Shown piece by piece: positions 29,244-38,102 of a stretch of 64,000 bases of DNA. The notes under the pieces are model-generated. The model was not told where the DNA came from and ran no database searches. It was given only the letters and a program-made list of their open reading frames with translations. Position 1 is the first letter of the stretch. Each line of letters opens with the position of its first letter. Position numbers and translations under genes: made by a program. The stretch is taken from positions 1 through 64,000 of the forward strand of contig NZ_JAVFVV010000009.1 of NCBI RefSeq assembly GCF_030929505.1, given 5' to 3'. Origin of the DNA: Mesorhizobium sp. LHD-90 (GTDB lineage Bacteria > Pseudomonadota > Alphaproteobacteria > Rhizobiales > Rhizobiaceae).

Positions 29244-30425
29244 TCAATTTTTCACCACCAGCTTGCGCGGCACGCTGGCGAGGCACTCCACGCCGGTGTC
29301 AGTGATCAGGATCGATTCGGTGATCTCCAGCCCCATGGTCTCGAGCCACAGGCCGGTCATGAAGTGGAATGTCATTCCGGGCTTGAGCTCGCTCCTGTCG
29401 CCGGGGCGCAGGCTCATGGTGCGCTCGCCCCAGTCCGGCGGATAGGAGACGCCGATCGGATAGCCGGTGCGGTTGTCCTTGACGATGCCGTATTTTTTGA
29501 GAACCGCGAAGAAGGCGTTGGCGATGTCCTCGCAGGTGTTGCCGGGCTTCGCGGCAGCCAGCCCCGCCTCCATACCCTCCAGCGTCGCCTTCTCGGCATC
29601 GAGGAAGGCTTGCGTCGGCTTGCCGAGGAACACGGTGCGCGACAGCGGCACGTGATAGCGGTTGTAGCAGCCGGCGATTTCGAAAAACGTGCCTTCGCCT
29701 ATCTTCATAGGCTTGTCGTCCCAGGTGAGGTGCGGCGCCGACGCGTCCTCGCCCGAAGGCAGCAGCGGCACGATCGCCGGATAGTCGCCGCCGACGCCGT
29801 CGACGCCGCGCGTGCCGGCATCGTAGATCTCGGCGACCAGATCGCATTTGCGCATGCCGACCTCTATTTTGTCGACGATGCGCTGGTGCATCGCCTCGAC
29901 GATGCGCGCCGCCTTGCGCATGTAGTCGATCTCGCTCGGGCTTTTCACCGCGCGCTGCCAGTTCACCAGCGCCGTGGCGTCGACGAATCTTGCGTTGGGC
30001 AGATGTTTCTGCAGCGAGGCGAAGGCAGCCGCCGAGAACCAGTAATTGTCCATCTCGACGCCGATTCGCTTCGATCCCCAGCCGCGTTCGGCGATCAACT
30101 GGGAAAGGAAATCCATCGGGTGGCGTTCGGTTGACTGCACGTAGTGGTCGGCATAACCGACGATGTTGTCGTGCCCCAGATAGGCAGTGCGCTTGGCGCC
30201 GTTGGCGTCCTGCCCGCGGCCGTACCAGATGGGCTCGCCGGTCGGCGGCACCAGCACGGCCTGGTGAACGTAGAAAGACCAGCCATCATAACCCGTCAGC
30301 CAGTTCATGTTCGACGGGTCGGAGCAGATGAGCAGGTCGACGCCCTTCGCCTCCATCGCCTTGCGAGTCTTGACGAGCCGCTCCGCATATTCGGCGCGCG
30401 TGAATTTCAGATTGGGCGTGACCAT
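29244..30425 (-). CDS. doeA: ectoine hydrolase
   Basis: Opens the ectoine ring to N-alpha-acetyl-diaminobutyrate, the EnuR inducer. A 393-residue member of the M24 (creatinase/prolidase-like) fold, with an N-terminal creatinase domain (about 1-150) and a C-terminal pita-bread domain containing GVGGDYPAIVPLLPSG and LRPGDRSELKPGMTFHFMTG. Also called eutD. It follows eutC by 34 bases and precedes doeB. Confidence 0.93.
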   Translation of the reverse strand: MVTPNLKFTRAEYAERLVKTRKAMEAKGVDLLICSDPSNMNWLTGYDGWSFYVHQAVLVPPTGEPIWYGRGQDANGAKRTAYLGHDNIVGYADHYVQSTERHPMDFLSQLIAERGWGSKRIGVEMDNYWFSAAAFASLQKHLPNARFVDATALVNWQRAVKSPSEIDYMRKAARIVEAMHQRIVDKIEVGMRKCDLVAEIYDAGTRGVDGVGGDYPAIVPLLPSGEDASAPHLTWDDKPMKIGEGTFFEIAGCYNRYHVPLSRTVFLGKPTQAFLDAEKATLEGMEAGLAAAKPGNTCEDIANAFFAVLKKYGIVKDNRTGYPIGVSYPPDWGERTMSLRPGDRSELKPGMTFHFMTGLWLETMGLEITESILITDTGVECLASVPRKLVVKN

Positions 30426-30459
30426 CGTTGGGAATCCTTTTTGGTGGGCGAAAGCCCGG

Positions 30460-31452
30460 TCAGCTTTGGAAGATCGTGCCGGCGCCGGCGGCCCGCGCGC
30501 GGTCGCGGGCCAGCGTGGCGATCGCGGTGTCCTGCACGCCGGTGCCGGTAAGATCGGCTATGGTCAGGTCGCTCGGCGAGCGGCGCCCTCTGCGGGTGCC
30601 GGCGATGATTTCACCGATCTCGGCCATCTCGGCCTCGGCGCCGATCAGCCCGGCCTCGACGGCGTGATGGAGTTCGCCCATGCGGCGCGTCTGCCTCGTG
30701 CTGTCGGCGACGTAGAGGTCGGCCATCTTGAGGATCGGGGGGGCGACTTCGTTCTTGTGCTCGGCGTCGGACCCCATGGCGGTGATATGCTGTCCAGGAC
30801 CGACGAAGCCGGGCAGCAGCAGCGGCTCGGAGGACGGCGTCGTCGTCACGATGATGTCGGCGCCGGCCACGGCCTTCGCGGCATCCGGCTCCGCCTGCAC
30901 CCGGATGCCCAGCCGTTCCCGCAACTCGCCCGCCGCCGCCTCCGCCTTGGCGCGATCGCGCGCCCAGATGCTGGCGGCCGCGATCGGCCTCACCAGCATC
31001 AGCGCCTCGAGCTGCAGCCGCGCCTGGACGCCTGCGCCGAAGATCGCGGCCACGGACGAATCCGGGCGGGACAGGTGTTTTGCCGCCACCGCGCCGGCCG
31101 CCGCAGTACGTATGTCGGTCAGGTAGCCATTGTCGAGCAGCAGCGCCTCGACGAGTCCCGTCTTCGCCGACAATAGCACCATCATGCCGTTGACAGAGGG
31201 CAGGCTGAGCTTCGGATTGTCGAAGAAGCCGGGGCTGATCTTGATCGCAAAACCGTCGATGCCCGGCACATAGGCCGTCTTCACGTCGACCTCGCCGCGA
31301 TGCTCCGGAATGTCGAGCCTCAGAATCGGCGGCATGGCGACCGGCAACGTGGCGAGCGCTCGGAAAGCATTTTCCACGCAGGCCACGGCGTCGAGATCGA
31401 GCCGGACGATTTTGCGCAGATCGGCTTCGGTGAGGATGGTCATCGACGGCAT
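30460..31452 (-). CDS. eutC: ectoine utilization protein EutC (ornithine cyclodeaminase-like)
   Basis: A 330-residue protein of the ornithine cyclodeaminase/mu-crystallin family with an NAD-binding core (VAAIFGAGVQARLQLEAL, about 125-142). EutABC are thought to turn 5-hydroxyectoine into ectoine. Its ATG overlaps the eutB stop by one base (TGATG), so the two are translationally coupled; a second ATG three codons on is an alternative. Confidence 0.9.
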   Translation of the reverse strand: MPSMTILTEADLRKIVRLDLDAVACVENAFRALATLPVAMPPILRLDIPEHRGEVDVKTAYVPGIDGFAIKISPGFFDNPKLSLPSVNGMMVLLSAKTGLVEALLLDNGYLTDIRTAAAGAVAAKHLSRPDSSVAAIFGAGVQARLQLEALMLVRPIAAASIWARDRAKAEAAAGELRERLGIRVQAEPDAAKAVAGADIIVTTTPSSEPLLLPGFVGPGQHITAMGSDAEHKNEVAPPILKMADLYVADSTRQTRRMGELHHAVEAGLIGAEAEMAEIGEIIAGTRRGRRSPSDLTIADLTGTGVQDTAIATLARDRARAAGAGTIFQS

Positions 31453-32468
31453 CACGCGGCCCTCCCGGTCGCGATTGCATCCAGCCGCTCGAATTCGGTT
31501 CGCTCGCCGTTGACCACCTGCCGGTGCAAATTCATGTCGACGTTGCGGCCGGAGACCAGCGCCACGACAGGTCCGCACGGAGAAATCTTGCCGGTAAGCA
31601 GCGCTGCGACACCGACCGCGCCCGCGCCTTCAGCGATCTCGCGCTCGACTGCGTAGAGGTGGCGTATGCCGGCGGCGATCTCGGCTTCGGAAAGGAGGAC
31701 GACGTCGTCGAGAAGATCGCGGCACATGGCAAACGTCAGGCGGTTCGACAGGCCGATGCCGCCGCCAAGCGAATCCGCCAGTGTCGGCAGTTCTTCGACC
31801 TCGACGGGCCGGCCGCCATCGAGGCTCGCCTTCATCGCCGCGCCGCGTGCCATCGACACGCCGATCACCTTAGTCTTCGGGTTTACGCCCTTGACGGCGG
31901 TGGCGATCCCGGCCGCGAGGCCCCCGCCCGAAACCGGGATCACCACCATCGCGGCGTCCGGCGCGTCGTCGAGCATTTCCAGCCCGAGGGTGCCTTGGCC
32001 TGCGATCACCGAAGCGTGGTCGAAGGGCGGCACCATGACCAGCCCCTCGTCGGCCACCAGCCGGTCGACTTCGTCCTGCGCGTCGTCCTGGCTGGCGCCG
32101 ACGATGCGTATTTCCGCGCCGAGGCTGCGTATCTCATCGAGTTTGTTTTGTGGCACCAGCCGCGAGATGCAGATGACCGCGCGCATTCCCTCCAGCTTCG
32201 CCGCATGCGCCAGCGCGCGGCCATGGTTGCCGGTTGACGCCGCCACCACCCCGCGCGCTTTCTCCTCGTCCGTCAGCAATGCGATCGCGTTCGACGCTCC
32301 GCGCAGCTTGAAGCTGCCGGTGGTTTGCCGGCTCTCCAGCTTGAGATGCACGGGCACGCCGGCAATCGCCGCAAGGGCGGGGGACGGCGCCATGTCCGTC
32401 CGCACGATCCTGCCGGCGATGCGCGCGCGCGCCGCCCGGATGTCCGCGACGGTGACGGGGCCGGTCAT
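31452..32468 (-). CDS. eutB: hydroxyectoine utilization dehydratase EutB
   Basis: A 338-residue PLP enzyme of the threonine dehydratase fold type II. The Schiff-base lysine is in GSFKLRGA (Lys54), and the phosphate-binding loop appears as PVSGGGLAAG (about 178-187). It is the likely dehydratase step on hydroxyectoine. The start overlaps the eutA stop by four bases (ATGA). There is no C-terminal ACT domain, as expected for a catabolic enzyme. Confidence 0.92.
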   Translation of the reverse strand: MTGPVTVADIRAARARIAGRIVRTDMAPSPALAAIAGVPVHLKLESRQTTGSFKLRGASNAIALLTDEEKARGVVAASTGNHGRALAHAAKLEGMRAVICISRLVPQNKLDEIRSLGAEIRIVGASQDDAQDEVDRLVADEGLVMVPPFDHASVIAGQGTLGLEMLDDAPDAAMVVIPVSGGGLAAGIATAVKGVNPKTKVIGVSMARGAAMKASLDGGRPVEVEELPTLADSLGGGIGLSNRLTFAMCRDLLDDVVLLSEAEIAAGIRHLYAVEREIAEGAGAVGVAALLTGKISPCGPVVALVSGRNVDMNLHRQVVNGERTEFERLDAIATGRAA

Positions 32469-33244
32469 GCGGCACCCGGCGCCAAGGTCATGAGCCGGCC
32501 GAGTTCCGGGCGGACGGTCTCGTCGCCGCAGAGCCGCAGGCATTTCCACACCGTCGCCTGGTTGCTGCTCACCGCCGACCGGCCGATCGCGGCTTCGATC
32601 GCGGGAACCGCCGACGCGGCGCGAAGCGCCGTGCAGGACAGGAAAAGCGCGTCCGATTGCGGCGCGGTCACCTCGGCGGCCAGCCGGACCAGTTCGGACG
32701 GCTTGATGCGCGCCATCTCGCGGTCGTCCTCGAAACCGAGGCAGGTGAACCGATCGATCTCGAAACCGTGGCCGGCAAAATAGTCCGCCATCGGCCGGCT
32801 GGTCTCGACCGTATAGGGCGTCAGCACGCTGATCCGGCGCGCGCCGAGCGCCCGCAGGCCCTCGACGGCGGCAAGCGGCGGCGTAACCACCGGCACGCCG
32901 GGCTTCGCAGCCTGGATCGCCGCCTCGATCTCGGCGTCGCCGATCACGACGGAGGCGGACGTACAGGAATAGCAGACGGCGTCGAGGGTCTCGTCGGGCA
33001 GGATCAGGGCGGCGCCCGCCGTCAGCGACGGCTGCATCCTGCGCAGGTTTTCCGGCGTCGTCGGATTCGCGTAGGGAATGCGTGCGACATAGACGCCGAC
33101 CCGTTCGCTTGCGACCATGCGCGAAAAATCCGGCTCGGTCGTGTGGTCGGTGGCGAGGATGATCAGCCCGACGCGTTTTTGCAGCGGCCGAGCGTCGAGC
33201 GCGGGTTTTTGCGCGTGCAGGCGGATGTCGGCGGGAGCTAGCAT
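32465..33244 (-). CDS. eutA: ectoine utilization protein EutA
   Basis: A 259-residue protein of the Asp/Glu/hydantoin racemase or arylmalonate decarboxylase fold. The two catalytic cysteines of the fold are at AVCYSCTSASVV (about residue 92) and in LFLSCTALRA (about 205). First of the eutABC hydroxyectoine genes. GGAGG five bases before ATG 33244 sets the start; an upstream in-frame TTG overlaps that ribosome site and is unlikely. Confidence 0.9.
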   Translation of the reverse strand: MLAPADIRLHAQKPALDARPLQKRVGLIILATDHTTEPDFSRMVASERVGVYVARIPYANPTTPENLRRMQPSLTAGAALILPDETLDAVCYSCTSASVVIGDAEIEAAIQAAKPGVPVVTPPLAAVEGLRALGARRISVLTPYTVETSRPMADYFAGHGFEIDRFTCLGFEDDREMARIKPSELVRLAAEVTAPQSDALFLSCTALRAASAVPAIEAAIGRSAVSSNQATVWKCLRLCGDETVRPELGRLMTLAPGAA

Positions 33245-33317
33245 GCGCGCCTCCAATGTTCTGCGGAACGGCCGCTGCCGCCGCCCCCGTCCGGCCGATC
33301 TCTTCCTGACAGGAAAG

Positions 33318-33977
33318 TCACCGCTCGATCCTCCCGTAGCGATGCTCCAGGAAACGCAGCAGCACCACCGAGACGAGGCTGATCGCCAGGAAGAAGGCGC
33401 CGACCAGCGTGATCGGCTCGATGTAGCGGTAGTAGGTGTTGGCGACGCTTTTTGCCTGGTTCATCAATTCGAGCACGGTGATCGCCGAGAGCAGCGGCGT
33501 CTCCTTGAACATGGCGATGAAATAATTGGCCAGCGCCGGGATCATCGGCGGGATCGCCTGCGGCATGATGATGCGTGTCCAGGTCTGGCTGGCGGAGAGG
33601 TTGCAGGCCTTTGCCGCCTCCCACTGCCCGCGCGGTACGTTGTCGATGCCGGCGCGGTAGACCTCCGCCGTGTAGGTGCCGTAGTGCAGGCCGAGGCCGA
33701 TCACGCCGGCAAGCAGCGGCGGCAAGAGGATGCCGATGTCGGGCAGCACGTAGAAGATGAAATAGAGCTGGACGAGCAGCGGCGTGCCACGGATGAACTC
33801 CGCGACAAAGCCTGTCGTTCGCGACACGATCCGGTTCGGCGAGCGGCGCAGCAGCGCGATGCCGAGGCCGACGATCGCCGCAAGCACCGAGCCGAGAAGC
33901 GTCGCCAGGATGGTGATCTTCACGCCCTGGAGGAGCGTCGGCATGATCTGCCAGACGAAGTTCCAGTCCCACTCCAT
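33318..33977 (-). CDS. ehuD: ectoine/hydroxyectoine ABC transporter permease
   Basis: A 219-residue inner-membrane permease of the polar amino acid (HisMQ) type, with about five helices and the EAA loop EAAKACNLSASQTWTRIIMP. It pairs with EhuC. It starts 22 bases after ehuC and leads into eutA after 73 bases. Confidence 0.93.
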   Translation of the reverse strand: MEWDWNFVWQIMPTLLQGVKITILATLLGSVLAAIVGLGIALLRRSPNRIVSRTTGFVAEFIRGTPLLVQLYFIFYVLPDIGILLPPLLAGVIGLGLHYGTYTAEVYRAGIDNVPRGQWEAAKACNLSASQTWTRIIMPQAIPPMIPALANYFIAMFKETPLLSAITVLELMNQAKSVANTYYRYIEPITLVGAFFLAISLVSVVLLRFLEHRYGRIER

Positions 33978-33999
33978 CAGCGGGTTCCTCCGGCGGCTC

Positions 34000-34659
34000 T
34001 CATGCGCGCACCCCGTCGAGGCCGCGCGCCATGCGCCGCTCGAGCGCCCGGATCGAGAAGGCGATGATCATGGCGAAGACGAAATAGAGGATGAGGATCG
34101 TCGCGAACGGGATCAGCGTGTTGCCGGTCTGCGAGCGCACGATGTTGGCCTGGAAGGTCATGTCGGCCAGCGAGATCAGCGAAACCACCGACGTCGCCTT
34201 CAGCAGTTCGATGGCATTGTTGCCGAAGGTCGGCAGCATGACCAGGAGCGCCTGGGGTAGGATGATGCGCCGCATGCATTGCCAGCGCGACAGGTTCAGC
34301 GCCACGCAGGCCTCGTATTGCTCCCGGCCGACCGAGAGGATCGCGCCGCGCACCACTTCGGCCGCGTAGGCGCCGACATTCAGCCCGAGCGCCAGCACGC
34401 CCGCCTGCAGCGGGGTGAGTTGCAGCCCGGCGAACGGCAGCACGAAATAGGCGAAGAAGAGCTGCACGAAGATCGATGTGCCGCGGAAGAACTCGATATA
34501 GGCGGTCGCCAGCCAGCGCAGCGCGGCATGGCGCGAGACCCGGCCGAGCCCGGCCAGGAACGCCATGAACAGCGCAAGCACCGACCCCATCACGGTGAGT
34601 TCCACCGTGACGACCGCGCCCTGCAGGATCAGGCTGAGATATCCGGACCAGTCGGTCAT
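34000..34659 (-). CDS. ehuC: ectoine/hydroxyectoine ABC transporter permease
   Basis: A 219-residue HisMQ-type permease with the EAA loop EACVALNLSRWQCMRRIILP and about five helices. It is the partner of EhuD. The 174-base gap before it, filled by a long inverted repeat, is the largest inside the transporter part of the operon. Confidence 0.93.
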   Translation of the reverse strand: MTDWSGYLSLILQGAVVTVELTVMGSVLALFMAFLAGLGRVSRHAALRWLATAYIEFFRGTSIFVQLFFAYFVLPFAGLQLTPLQAGVLALGLNVGAYAAEVVRGAILSVGREQYEACVALNLSRWQCMRRIILPQALLVMLPTFGNNAIELLKATSVVSLISLADMTFQANIVRSQTGNTLIPFATILILYFVFAMIIAFSIRALERRMARGLDGVRA

Positions 34660-34700
34660 TTCGCCCTGTTTGCCGATTGCGATGCCCGTGCGGCTGCGTC

Positions 34701-34830
34701 CACCTCCCCCTTGTGGGGAGGTCGCGCCGCAGGCGCGGGTGGGGGTAATTCATCAAGCGCTGCGATTAACGATACCCCCAACCCCGGCACTGCGCGCCGA
34801 CCCTCCCCACAAGGGGGAGGGTGACGGCTG
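34701..34830. repeat. palindromic element inside the ehu operon
   Basis: The arm CCTCCCCCTTGTGGGGAGG (34703-34721) faces CCTCCCCACAAGGGGGAGG (34802-34820). An inner pair, GTGGGGGTA (34739-34747) with TACCCCCAAC (34773-34782), extends the symmetry, giving an imperfect hairpin of about 125 bases. It has no coding frame. Elements of this style are scattered in Mesorhizobium-like genomes. It lies between ehuB and ehuC, where it may attenuate or protect the message. Confidence 0.7.
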
Positions 34831-34833
34831 CGC

Positions 34834-35691
34834 CTACTGCGCCGGAGCGCAGAGTTTTTCCATGGTGGTGGACATGGCGGCGGCGGCCGAGAAGCCGTAG
34901 GGCTCGATGATCTTGGCGAACTCGCCCGACTCCTTCATCTTGGCCAGTTCGACGTTGAAGGCGTCGCGCAGCGCCTCGTCGCCCTTCTTGAAGGCGGCGC
35001 CGTCGCAATAGACCGGCGCGCCCTCGACCGGGGCGATCACCTCGAGATTCGAGTCGTTGGCCTTCTTCATCAGGTCGTTGATCGACAGCACCGGCAGCGA
35101 ATAGGCGTCGATGCGACCGTCCTGCACCATTTTCAGGCCGCTCTGGCCGTCCGGCACCACGATGACGCGGTCGCGCGGCACGCCGGCGTCGAGCGCGAGC
35201 TTCTCCTCGGTGCCGCCGCCCGGCGCGCCGACGGTGGCGCTTTCGTCCTTGGCGACGTCAGCGTAGCTCTTGAAGCCCTTGGGATTGCCCTTCTTCACCA
35301 GCAGCGCCTCGGCGTCGCACAGCACCGGCTCGGAATAGACGACCGCCGCGCAGCGCTCCGGCTTCATGAACAGGCCGGCCGTGACCACGTCGTGCCGCCC
35401 CGCCTGCAGGCCCGGGATCATCGCGCCGTATTCGGAGATCGAGGCGACGATCTCCGGTACGCCGAGGCGCTTGAAGATCTCGCGAGCCACGTCGGGAGCG
35501 GCGCCCGACACCTTGCCGTCGGCAGCGACCGCCGTGTAGGGCGGCTCGTTGGCGATGGCAACGCGGGCGAAACCCTGCGCCTTCAACTGCTCGAGCTTGG
35601 CATTGTCCTGCGCCGACGAGGGCAGGGAGGCGAGGGCGGCGGCGCCTACGGCGACGGCCGCCGCGCCGGCGAAAACTGCGATCTTTCTCAT
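34834..35691 (-). CDS. ehuB: ectoine/hydroxyectoine-binding periplasmic protein
   Basis: A 285-residue cluster-F binding protein: signal peptide (about 1-28), then the amino-acid-binding core VAIANEPPYTAVAADGKVSG. EhuB binds ectoine and hydroxyectoine with high affinity. It follows ehuA after 71 bases and is separated from ehuC by a palindromic element, which could raise its share of the transcript as hairpins after binding-protein genes do. Confidence 0.93.
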   Translation of the reverse strand: MRKIAVFAGAAAVAVGAAALASLPSSAQDNAKLEQLKAQGFARVAIANEPPYTAVAADGKVSGAAPDVAREIFKRLGVPEIVASISEYGAMIPGLQAGRHDVVTAGLFMKPERCAAVVYSEPVLCDAEALLVKKGNPKGFKSYADVAKDESATVGAPGGGTEEKLALDAGVPRDRVIVVPDGQSGLKMVQDGRIDAYSLPVLSINDLMKKANDSNLEVIAPVEGAPVYCDGAAFKKGDEALRDAFNVELAKMKESGEFAKIIEPYGFSAAAAMSTTMEKLCAPAQ

Positions 35692-35762
35692 TGTTCCCAA
35701 CTCCGTTGTTTGTTTTCGTGGTGAGCGGCATGGACTGGCGTCCGGCGGCCGCGGCATGGCGG

Positions 35763-36548
35763 TCAGACGCGATGTCCGGCCGCGATGATCTTGCGCAGGA
35801 AGGTCTGCGTTCGCTCCTGCTTCGGGAATTTGAAGATCTCGTCCGGCCTGCCCTCCTCGACGATCTTGCCTCGGTCGAAGAACAGCACCCGGTCGGCGAA
35901 GTCGTGGGCAAAGCCCATCTCGTGGGTGACGAGAAGCATCGTCATGTCGGTCTCGGCCGCGAGTTTGCGCATGACGTTCAGCACCTCCTCGACCAGTTCC
36001 GGGTCGAGCGCCGAGGTCACCTCGTCGAAAAGCATGATCTTTGGCGACAGGGCCAGCGCCCGGGCGATCGCCACGCGCTGCTTCTGGCCGCCGGAAAGCT
36101 GCGCCGGCATCGCCTTTGCCTTGGCCGACATGCCGACCATGTCGAGCAGTTCCATCGCGCGCTTCTCGGCGCCGGCGCGCGGCGTGCCCTTCGTCAGCAT
36201 CGGCGCGAGCGTCACGTTGTCGAGCACGCACATATGCGGGAACAGGTTGAAGAGCTGGAACACCATGCCGATCTTCTGGCGCATGCGGGTCAGGTGCCGC
36301 TCGTCGGCCGGCGCCAGCCCGCCGTTCTTCGGCATGTGGTAGAGCTGCTCGCCCTCGATCTCGATGTGGCCGCCGTCGATGCGCTCCAGCGTCATCAGGA
36401 TGCGCAGGATCGTCGTCTTGCCCGAGCCGGACGGCCCGATCAGCGCCAGCTTCTCGCCGGGCATGACCTGCATCGACAGCCCGTCCAGCACCGTGAAGGT
36501 GCCGAAGCTCTTGCTGATCGCGTCGATCTTGATGATGGGTGCGGTCAT
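35763..36548 (-). CDS. ehuA: ectoine/hydroxyectoine ABC transporter ATPase
   Basis: A 261-residue ATPase of the polar amino acid uptake class. Walker A is GPSGSGKTT (about residue 38), signature LSGGQKQR, Walker B IMLFDEVTSALD and the histidine switch LLVTHEMGF. First gene of the catabolic operon after enuR; its upstream gap carries two direct repeats proposed as EnuR sites. GGGG before ATG 36548 serves as ribosome site. Confidence 0.94.
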   Translation of the reverse strand: MTAPIIKIDAISKSFGTFTVLDGLSMQVMPGEKLALIGPSGSGKTTILRILMTLERIDGGHIEIEGEQLYHMPKNGGLAPADERHLTRMRQKIGMVFQLFNLFPHMCVLDNVTLAPMLTKGTPRAGAEKRAMELLDMVGMSAKAKAMPAQLSGGQKQRVAIARALALSPKIMLFDEVTSALDPELVEEVLNVMRKLAAETDMTMLLVTHEMGFAHDFADRVLFFDRGKIVEEGRPDEIFKFPKQERTQTFLRKIIAAGHRV

Positions 36549-36600
36549 CGTTCCCCTTGACCGTCCTTTTCGGTTTCCCAAACGATGGGGAGTCTGGAAA

Positions 36601-36635
36601 ATCATGTCAATTGTGAAAATTAAATCATGACAATT
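36601..36635. promoter_or_regulatory. direct-repeat operator upstream of ehuA (candidate EnuR sites)
   Basis: ATCATGTCAATT (36601-36612) and ATCATGACAATT (36624-36635) are 12-base direct repeats differing at one base, 23 bases apart (about two helical turns). They sit 53-88 bases before the ehuA start. MocR-type regulators such as GabR, PdxR and TauR bind direct repeats of this spacing. Related TGTCAATT elements lie in front of enuR. Confidence 0.6.
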
Positions 36636-36675
36636 ATTCTGATTGTGCCCGTTTTGGCGCCGACAGGCTTTGGAC

Positions 36676-38061
36676 TCAGATGGCGAGCAGCAGATGTTCC
36701 GGGTCGCCCAGCAGCAGCTTGGCGATGACGCCGAGCCCGGAGCGCAATTCGTCTTCGGTGGTCGAGCCCAGCGAGATGCGCACGGCCGGCTCCCACGGCG
36801 CGTCGGAGGTGCGGAACGAGGCGCCCGGCGCAATCGCCACGCCCTGCAGGCGCGCTTGCGCGACGAAGCCTTCCTCGGTGCGGTTGTCGGGCAGCGGCAG
36901 CCAGAGATGCAGCGCATGCGGATGGGTCAGGAAGTTTGCGCCGCCCAGCACCTCCGCGACGATCTCCTGGCGGCGCTTGAGCGCCCCCCGCTGCCAGCGC
37001 ACCAGTTCCATGGCGGTACCGTCGCCTACCCATTTCGATGCGATTTCGGCGATAGCCGGCGTCGCCATCCAGTTCGACACCAGATGGCGGTTGGCGACCG
37101 CCGCCGCGTAGCGGTCCGGGGCGACGAGGTAGCCGATGCGCAAGCCGGGCACGGTGATCTTGGTGAAGCTCGTGTAGTAGAGCGTCCGTTCCGGCGCGAA
37201 ATGGGCGATGGGCGGAGCGCGATCCTCCACCAGCGGACCCAGCACGTCGCCTTCGATGATCGCGATGTCGTGGCGGCGCGCCACCTCCGCCAGCTCCGAG
37301 CGCCGCACCGAGTTCATCAAGGTCGCGGTCGGGTTGATGACAGAAGGCTGCACGAAGACGGCGCGTATGTCCGTGGTCCGGCAGGCCTCGTCCAGCGCCT
37401 CCGGCAGGATGCCCTGGTCGTCGATCGGCAGGCCGGCGAGGTTGAAGCCGAGATAGGTTGCGAGCGGAATGAGCGTGTGGTGGCCGATCGCCTCGGTCGC
37501 CACCGCCGAGCCGGGCGGCGCGACGCTCATCAGGGCGACCGTCATGGCCGCGGTCGCGCCGTTGGTGACGCTGACGTTCTGCGGCGAAGGCGACAGGCCG
37601 CAGGCCTTCAGCCACTCGACGGCGATGGCGCGATGGCGCGGAAACACGACGTTCGGACGGAACGACAGCGCCGCGCTTGCCGGAAGATTTTCGGCCAGCC
37701 AGGCGAACGCCTGCTTCATCCGCTCCAGATGCATCGGCTCGCAGACCGGCTTCAGGATCGATAGGTCGATCAGTTCGCCGAGTCGCTCCGGCAGGTAGGG
37801 GGGCTCGACCTCGCGCTTGATCGTCTGGACGAAGCTGCCGCGGCCGATCTCGCCGGAGATCAGCCCGCGCCGGATCAGTTCCTCGTAGGCGCGGCTCACC
37901 GTCTGCACCGACAGGCCGAGCTCGTAGGCGAGCTTGCGGTGCGGCGGCAGCCGCACCCCGTTCTGCAGCCGTCCGTCATGGATGGCGCGCGCCACCTGGT
38001 CGGCCAGCGAGAGGTAAGCCGGCCGCCGGATTAGACTGGGATCGGGACGCCACATTGTCAT
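36676..38061 (-). CDS. enuR: MocR/GabR-type regulator of ectoine use
   Basis: A 461-residue fusion of a GntR winged helix (about 15-80, LSVQTVSRAYEELIRRGLI) with an aminotransferase-like fold type I domain. The PLP lysine is in YYTSFTKITVPGLRIGY, near residue 300. EnuR represses ectoine genes and is relieved by N-alpha-acetyl-diaminobutyrate and diaminobutyrate reacting with its PLP. It heads the minus-strand cluster, 127 bases before ehuA, and is divergent from doeX. A 10-base palindrome covers its own start codon, which suggests self-control. Confidence 0.92.
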   Translation of the reverse strand: MTMWRPDPSLIRRPAYLSLADQVARAIHDGRLQNGVRLPPHRKLAYELGLSVQTVSRAYEELIRRGLISGEIGRGSFVQTIKREVEPPYLPERLGELIDLSILKPVCEPMHLERMKQAFAWLAENLPASAALSFRPNVVFPRHRAIAVEWLKACGLSPSPQNVSVTNGATAAMTVALMSVAPPGSAVATEAIGHHTLIPLATYLGFNLAGLPIDDQGILPEALDEACRTTDIRAVFVQPSVINPTATLMNSVRRSELAEVARRHDIAIIEGDVLGPLVEDRAPPIAHFAPERTLYYTSFTKITVPGLRIGYLVAPDRYAAAVANRHLVSNWMATPAIAEIASKWVGDGTAMELVRWQRGALKRRQEIVAEVLGGANFLTHPHALHLWLPLPDNRTEEGFVAQARLQGVAIAPGASFRTSDAPWEPAVRISLGSTTEDELRSGLGVIAKLLLGDPEHLLLAI

Positions 38062-38098
38062 GACATATTAGAGATCGAAATCAGTGCAATTGACAATG
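38053..38098. promoter_or_regulatory. operator region between enuR and doeX
   Basis: A perfect palindrome TGTCATGACA (38056-38065) covers the enuR start codon. AATTGACAAT (38088-38097) reads ATTGTCAATT on the enuR strand and shares TGTCAATT with the ehuA repeats. The whole gap is only 41 bases, so both divergent genes must be controlled from it. Confidence 0.55.
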
Positions 38099-38102
38099 GG
38101 GC

